DNA of 64,000 nt from Phanerochaete sordida (Eukaryota; Basidiomycota; Agaricomycetes; Polyporales; Phanerochaetaceae), in the NCBI GenBank assembly GCA_019973155.2, contig BPQB01000002.1, positions 496,001 through 560,000 of the forward strand. Direction: 5' to 3'. Of this stretch, positions 57,815-64,000 are shown one piece after another. The notes under the pieces are model-generated. The model did not search any database. It was not told the DNA's origin and saw nothing but the letters and a program-made list of their open reading frames with translations. A program made the position numbers and the translations under genes. The first letter of the stretch is position 1. Each line of letters begins with the position of its first letter.

Positions 57815-58079
57815 CGCCGCAGGAGTCGGGGAGCTGCAAAAAGTTCAGAAAAGGAAATCCCATCAGGTCTAATGCGCGACCACGTGGCGGCGGCATGCAT
57901 CGGCAGTTCGTCCCGCTCGACCGAGGCATGCAAAGTTGTCTTCCCCCCACCATCGCCGCCGTGCTCAGCCAGGGTCGTCGTCATCGTTTTCCACGTCCAA
58001 ACTCTCCTTCATATACAGGCTGTGCAGCATATTCAAGCGTACAATAATATCTGGTTTACAAGCCCCTCTCTGGGTCCGT
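57815..58079. promoter_or_regulatory. UTP25 upstream region / GST 3' flank
   Basis: A 265-bp spacer between two minus-strand genes. AT-rich at about 58008-58060 (GST 3' UTR side). It must contain the UTP25 promoter; no TATA box seen. Confidence 0.5.
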
Positions 58080-59052
58080 TTATTCATCGCCATCCAACTC
58101 CTCATAGTGTCGGAAGATGCCCATGCCGTATTTCTGTCGACGACCACTCGCGAGGTACTCCTTGATTCCGCTTTCACCCGCGACGCGCTCCTTGAGGGCG
58201 AACACCTTGTCATACTCTCCACTCTTTTGCAGTGCTGCCATGCGCCTAGGGAAGGCATGGTTTACACCGTCCAGCACCTGCGTCGCCCCCGGCTTTTGAG
58301 TGCCTATATGCGGGTCAAAAGGTACGCAACGAACTCACCTGGAAGAGAACCAAGTCTGCCATCGTGGTTGAAGAGCCCACCAGGTATGTGCCGCCGTTGT
58401 TCTTCGCGTCGGGGTTCGACTCAAGAACCTTCTCAAAGTAGCCCAGGAACTTCGGGAGACGGGCACTGCGATAGGCCTTCGACCTCTCGAGGGCAGCCTC
58501 CTTCTGATCCTCGTAGTATTGCGCTACGTCAATCGGATGATGGGTGTCGTGCGTCTAGGTGTGCGACGTCAGATCAGCTCAGAGACGAACCTTCCGGCCA
58601 GCTCACCTCGTTGCAAAGGTCCAAAGCCGTCAAGACCAGCTGGTTCACGGTGCTTCGTGTCTCCTCCCCGTCGTCGCCCTCCTTCTTCCCCGCCAGGCCG
58701 AGCTTCGGGGCGATGTGGTTCAGGATAGCCGGCGTCTGCGAGAGGATGTTCCCAGACGGCAGCTGCAGGGCGGGTGGGGCAAAGTGCGGCGGGAACCCGC
58801 CCTTCGTGGGATCCTTGATTATCCCGAGCATCTTTGGCGGGTCGTTGACCTCCTTGTAGGGAATGCCCGCCCACTCGAACGCAAGACGGACGTACTCGCC
58901 GCGCCCGGGAAGGCCAGGCCACTGTCTCTCACGGTCAGGGACCTCCCGCCATCGCAGACAGAGCGGACGCGCGGACGACGCACGTAGTAGAGGGTGTACT
59001 CCTCCTTCTTCTGCTTCTTGGCGGCGGGCTCGGGGGCGACTTCCTTGGACAT
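58080..59052 (-). CDS. Glutathione S-transferase (sigma-like)
   Basis: Conjugates glutathione to electrophiles. Exons (minus) 59052-58984, 58921-58607, 58554-58339 and 58277-58080 encode 265 residues. The N-terminal thioredoxin-like domain begins YTLYYWPGLPGRGEYVRLAFEWAGIPYKEV; LPSGNILSQTPAILNHIA supplies the glutathione-binding S-Q-(T) segment (residues after the cis-Pro loop). The helical C-terminal domain includes FLGYFEKVLESNP and TYLVGSSTTMADLVLFQVLDGV. A short charged N-terminal leader (AAKKQKKEE) precedes the fold. Introns are 52-62 bp. Confidence 0.92.
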
Positions 59053-62000
59053 CGTCGGCGGTGGGGAGAGGAGGGGCGAGGTGCGTGTCAGGGTTCGTCG
59101 CAGCGGTGCGCGCTGTCTTAAGGCTGATTCAGAGAGCTTGGCCAGGCGAAGATGCATCATCTGCCGCTGCGCACGTCCACGGCAGCCAGGCTCCCACCAC
59201 CGCCCGTCGCCTGTCATGGCCCTTAGTCAGCCGTGACGTCACGGGTTCTTGTCCTCGTCGCGCTCAGGGCTGATGCGCCCCGTGTGTCCAGAGACACCCA
59301 CTGCCACCCAGCTGTGTCCAGAGCGCTTGGCGCTGCTTTCTGGCCCTGAGGACGGCTTGTACGGCCTCTCTGGAAGCCCTAAATTGTCGTTGACGACACC
59401 CAAAAGTCTTCTGAACGTCGCCGACTCGCCCCGGAGCACGCTGTCGATCGATAGGTTGTGTCTTCGTGCTCCTGCCACGGTAGGAATTCCCTGTCAGATG
59501 TAAGGCCTTATTATGCTGAGGACGTTCGAAAGCTTATCGACTCGGCCTGCGACACCCTCTTCACCGCGTACCCCACTTGATCGCTGTGATCAGTTGCAAC
59601 GACCGCCTTTTCGCCCTCGCACCTTGAAATACCTAGTGCCGGTGGAACCTCGTCAGTCTTGACCATTGAGCACCGAAACTCATCTGACATCCTTCAGAGA
59701 GTTGCGTAAGCCTTGAACACCCGTGGCTGTCATGTGTAGACTTGTGAGTACTCGTTTTGAGCCATCCTAACGACGTTTAGTGGTCCACGGGCTAATTGTG
59801 TTGTTCGTAAAGAGCTTACGCACGAGAAGAGTGCTCGTACTCACCAAGGAGGGGCTGCCTTGCCTCTGTCCACTCCTTAGCGTCGCGCGCTGCAGACTAA
59901 GTATGGCAAATTCGAGCGTGTCCTCGAGCTGATTCTTCACTTACCGTCCGGTCAGCACGGTCGAGAGCAGGCCTAAGCCTCCCACTGAAGGACAGAAGCA
60001 TTCTCCCGCCTTTTAGGACTCGCCATTTATCCTGGTTAGCCTCGGTCATATTTACGCAGTCCCTGCCTGTGCTGATCTTGGCACCACTCGTGACTCGACA
60101 GGGGTCAAAGGAGGTCTCGATGTCGCAAGCGAGGCGAAATTTAGTCGGTCCATCGCAACCTCAGCCATGTCTGGAAGGGAACGGCGGGAGCAAGACACTG
60201 CACCTGGGGAGCAGTAACGAAGCAATTGCGGTGTCATGCGATGCACCTGGTAATCGGACCGCACATCCTGAGCGCAATACGACCAATCCGTCATCGCAGG
60301 TCCGATACATCAGTTCTAGGCGTCCTTGGAACGGCATCGGAACGGTTCGCCTCAGCGCATCATGCCCCAGGTCCAAGCTGCATGATGGCATAGCTCGCAT
60401 TGGGCAGACTTCGGTAAGTGTTCAATTCTTTGCAGTGCTGTGCAGGTCTGCTTCGCCGCATTCAGCCTATTTACCTCGGTTTGTTGTCCAGAACGCGTCT
60501 GATGACGGTTTCGAGGGTTGTCGACGCGCTCGCTGCGTCAGAACTCGGACCGCCACGTTGCATGACGCCCGTCGTCATTTCCGGTCGGTCTCGCGGGCTG
60601 CCTGGCCCTTTGTTTTTCGGTGTTATCTGACACATCTAGGACGCATGCAGCTTCTGAGAGGCGCGGAGAGAGCTGCGTCCGCGGCCCCCGTCCCGAGCAG
60701 GGTCGGACCACTTCACTTCGCACCGCACCCGAGCGGTAGCATGCCGTACGTGAACTCGCTTCGTCCTGCACTCGGCGACTGCTCGTATCCGACTCAGCGC
60801 ATAGAGTTCCATGTGAATTGACTCCAGGTTTTTCTCGCAGGACGGTCGCCCTGCAGGAGCCGGCCTCGCGGAAGAGTGTCCGCCAGATGCGCACAGCGCG
60901 TCCTGGCCGTCTCGGGGAATGGCGTCTCTCCGTCGTCGGTTTTGCTTTGGGCCTTACCGAGGTTCACACAAATTATATTGGGATCATTGGCGTTCCGTAC
61001 GAAGCGATGGTGCAGCACATGCACGTGCATCAAGCTGACGGCAACGTACCACTCCTCTGCAGGTGAACGGTCATCTCCCGCTTTTAGCGTCCCATCCCAG
61101 CGTCATATTGGCCATGGACTGCTCTGATAGGAGCGGTTTACGTCACAACGGCTGGCCAGTTGACGAGGCAATGTCTCTGTGCAGATGATGCGCGGTCGCC
61201 ACTTTGGCAGCTATATTGAAGACGTTGCGGAGATTGTCTGGCGGAATACGTGATGATAAGATACCGTGAGTGTTCTCTGTTTGCGTACGGACCCGCGCAA
61301 CCGTTGATCCCGATTTCGCAGCGGCAGGAGTGACGGCCATCCCTACCGCTCACAATTTTCCCCAGGCCGTCCCGTGCTTTGGCCTTTTACGTCTACCTCG
61401 ACGATGACCTGTATCCTTGGCGCACTAAGGGACCTGAGAACTTCCGTTAGGGCTCCCGCATGCTCCCAGGAGGTGAGTGCATTATATCTGCCTGGCCTGT
61501 AATATCACTTGTAATTTGCTCTATCCTTCAGCAAAACTCTTCGTAGCGATCCTAGTACATCGTACTATCCTTAGAACGAACATCGTTATGCTCAGAAGCC
61601 TCTACGTCTGCCGTTGCAATGGGAGGACCCTGACTGCGCACACGAGGTAACGTACATTTCGAGACGGAGGCCCTTCTTTCTCCATACGTCCGGCTCACAT
61701 TCTCATGCACCGTCTGATGGTAGGTTCATTACCTGTATATGCTTACATAGATTCTCGAAGGCTGCCACGGTAAGGACGGTGTCTTCATAAACTCGCTCGG
61801 ACTTGCCCGCAATTTTCGACGGAGCAAGCTGGTGGCTGCCGGCTTTCTGCGGCTCCCCCAAAACGCTGCTCAGACGAAACTTCCCCCGACGCCTGCAGGA
61901 GAGTACCCTCGACTCCTTCAGGGTTGCCGCGGCCGTCCACGACGCTGACCGCGAGCTCAGGTACTTCCGGCACAGCGCCTCATTTCTCAGGGCGCACCGG

Positions 62001-64000
62001 GCCACACTCCGATTCGACACATCTTTGAGTCACAATAGCCTCCGCGGGTCAGCCACTGCACGGACGATTTCCTCTCCTGCGCCTCCATCACTGCTTCTCC
62101 TCGTCCTGACGCCTGCCTCCACCGCCGACCTCCCCGCCGGTTTGGAGCGCCAGAGGCTCCCTTCCCGTTGCGGAGTTCCAAAACGCTGCTGCTCTGCGCT
62201 TCTCTGCCGCCTCGTCCTCGTGTTCTTGGTGAAGCCCTCGCAGATGGTTCGTCGCTGCAAGGTTCGCCCAGCGGTGCGGAACCTCGATAGCCTTACGGCT
62301 ACCTTTGAGCTTCGCGAGGAGATCCTGGCCGGACGAGCCGTGCGCTGCTTCTCAGGCCCGATGGCTGTCACTTGACCGCGTCTTCGGAACTGCAGGGCCT
62401 GACCTTGCCCTGTCTTCATCTGCGTACAGCCGGCCCTCCGACAAGAGCCTTCTGTTTAACGCACGAGAGCAGGGTCCCTGACGCCCATCGATGCCGTGTT
62501 TCCCTGCACTGGCGTCAGTCTCACCGTCTCCGTCGTCGACCCGTCTCAGGCTACCTGGTGTATGGGCCCACAGGCTGCCGTAGCGGCGACAAGGCAATGA
62601 GACAACGCAGCAGGAGGCTTGACGCTGCTCCATGGAACATACGGGTCCACGTACGGCAGCAGCGGACGAAGGTGTGCTCCGCCTTGTAACTCTGCCTCAT
62701 CTCTGTCGAGTCTAACATGCTCTCCAGGCCTCAAGTTGAAGCGAATTTCAGCAACGGCATCGCGACCTCGACGGCCGACGTATGTACTCAGCTACCTAAT
62801 CCGGACGCACGGTATAACTCTCGCTCATTCCCGTTGCTCGCAGGCTTCTCCCGCGCTCGGTAATTTGAACTGGAAATCTTGCCAACCCTGTGCAATCTGG
62901 TTATCAGCTGTCGTTCCAGGTCTGCTCTGGTTTGGGCGCGGTATTTCCAGTCTTTAGGGCTGCTTGGATGCGATCGGCTTTGGCCCCGGCCGCAGGTACC
63001 TGGGCTGCTCTAGCTGGTATTCACCAGTGTCGAAAAACAGTATGGGCTTGCCTCGCCCCCATAATGAATTCTGGGGCAGCTCATTTGCAGGCCTCCAGTG
63101 TGGGTCGAGGGACGACATGTCTTCTGATCACTTGCTCCTTCGACAAAGCGCACATCCATAATCCCGTGTTTCCCCTGTTCCGAATCGAATTTGTATTGCT
63201 AGCGGTACTCAACTGAAATCCGTCCCGCAGAGCCGTGCTCAAGCGTCGCCACTCACACGCAAGGTCAGACAAGCAATCAAAACACCCACGCCGCCTCTGA
63301 TGATCTTACGGAACGACCCTTTGGCCAGATTCATCATCGTCACGCTTGCTTTATGCCGGACTCATTCTGTGTTCGCGGTTCTCCGTCTGTGCGCGGCGTT
63401 CCTCCCCGCGCGATAGGCGTAGGCTGATCAAGGCCAGGTCCAGATGCTTTCTCTATTGCCTGGTCGCCGACGCTCGCAGCGACTCTTGGCCCAGCTCGAG
63501 ACCCGCGGTGTGCTGATAGCAGTCAGGAGAAGCAGGTATTCATCTGCCATAATATTCTTTTCATGATCTACGTTATGAACTTACGCCGAGTAGGCTCGTC
63601 ATACCTTGCTACTGGTCCAAGACAAGGCTGGGAAAGACATACCCCTTTGCCCTCACGAGTCCGGCACTCACGATCATTCGCGACAAGATTTATCCCCGCT
63701 GCTCTGGTGGCACTCTATCCCCGCCGTTCACATGAGTAATTCTTACGCAGAGACGCAGCAGCGCAGAGGTCCCATCACCTCGTCATTCCCCAGGGAATGC
63801 GTATGCTGTGTCGCGCATGCCCGATGACTGCCTATCCCCATATTCTGTGCTATATTCCGCGCTCCATCACATCACGCCTTGCTCTGTGCAGGGCTGATAC
63901 AGTACCGATGTCGATTAACACGCCTTCGATGCGGGTGCGGTGCAACGTGCCCTCTTCTCATGGCATGCAATGCCGCTTCGCGCAGGCTCCTACCACATAC
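59053..64000. other. Gene-poor 4.9-kb tail
   Basis: 59053 to about 59250 is the GST promoter. Beyond it, both strands show only short frames full of stops (the longest, 60069-60821 plus, is Arg/Ser-rich with no recognisable motif). I found no splice-linked exons, tRNA-like B box, terminal repeats, reverse-transcriptase or transposase motifs. Codon character is unlike the genes to the left. It could be old, mutated transposon DNA, but nothing seen proves that. Confidence 0.55.

Noticed and set aside
60069..60821. 250-codon plus-strand frame in the right-hand tail
   Set aside because: Low-complexity Arg/Ser/Pro composition, no motif, no splice partners.
61803..62375. 190-codon plus-strand frame in the right-hand tail
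   Set aside because: No recognisable domain; overlapped by similarly long frames on the other strand.
49107..64000. CRISPR arrays, bacterial operons, rRNA or tRNA genes
   Set aside because: No spaced repeats, no Shine-Dalgarno-led operons and no tRNA B-box pattern were found; the DNA is eukaryotic.

Overview
The window is nuclear DNA of a filamentous basidiomycete, most likely an Agaricomycete and probably a polypore-type fungus (taxon is inference). Evidence: GC-rich sequence, genes cut by many 47-75 bp introns, intron-containing histone H2A and H2B genes in a divergent pair, and the gene content (ERG2, SPC2, UTP25, MYND-finger families). Gene models were built by hand from reading-frame continuity, GT/GC-AG splice sites and comparison between paralogues inside the window.

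Layout. 1-7.0 kb is conserved housekeeping: 3' part of a Gin4/Hsl1-type kinase (+), sterol C-8 isomerase ERG2 (-), signal peptidase subunit SPC2 (+), H2A (-) and H2B (+). 7.6-15.6 kb holds a local family of unknown proteins (family A: three intact copies and one relic) with an unrelated MYND-finger gene (-) between them. 15.6-54.5 kb is dominated by two triplicated families: large MYND-finger proteins with a DUF4470-like N-terminus (B1 -, B2 +, B3 +) and 31-exon ABCC/MRP-type ABC transporters (C1 -, C2 +, C3 +). Between the left block (B1, C1) and right block (B2, C2, C3) lie a hemerythrin-like gene (+) and an APC amino acid/GABA permease (-). A small single-pass membrane protein gene precedes B3. 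55.3-59.1 kb returns to housekeeping genes on the minus strand: UTP25 and a glutathione S-transferase. 59.1-64.0 kb shows no gene I can support.

Main result. The B and C genes duplicated together with their promoters and 3' flanks. The left block is joined C-then-B and the right block B-then-C; both homologies end at the same place in the B-C spacer, at a GTATA pentanucleotide, so the left block looks like a circular permutation of the right one. Duplicates are decaying unevenly: B1 has a 1-nt insertion in exon 1, B2 a 1-nt deletion in exon 3 and C2 a 1-nt deletion in exon 3 plus two GT-to-GC donors, while C1, C3 and B3 have full-length spliced frames. All three transporters share an upstream element pair (a CCAAT-containing block and a TTATCACGTCA-containing block), suggesting common control. 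What B proteins do, and whether they act with the transporters, is unknown.
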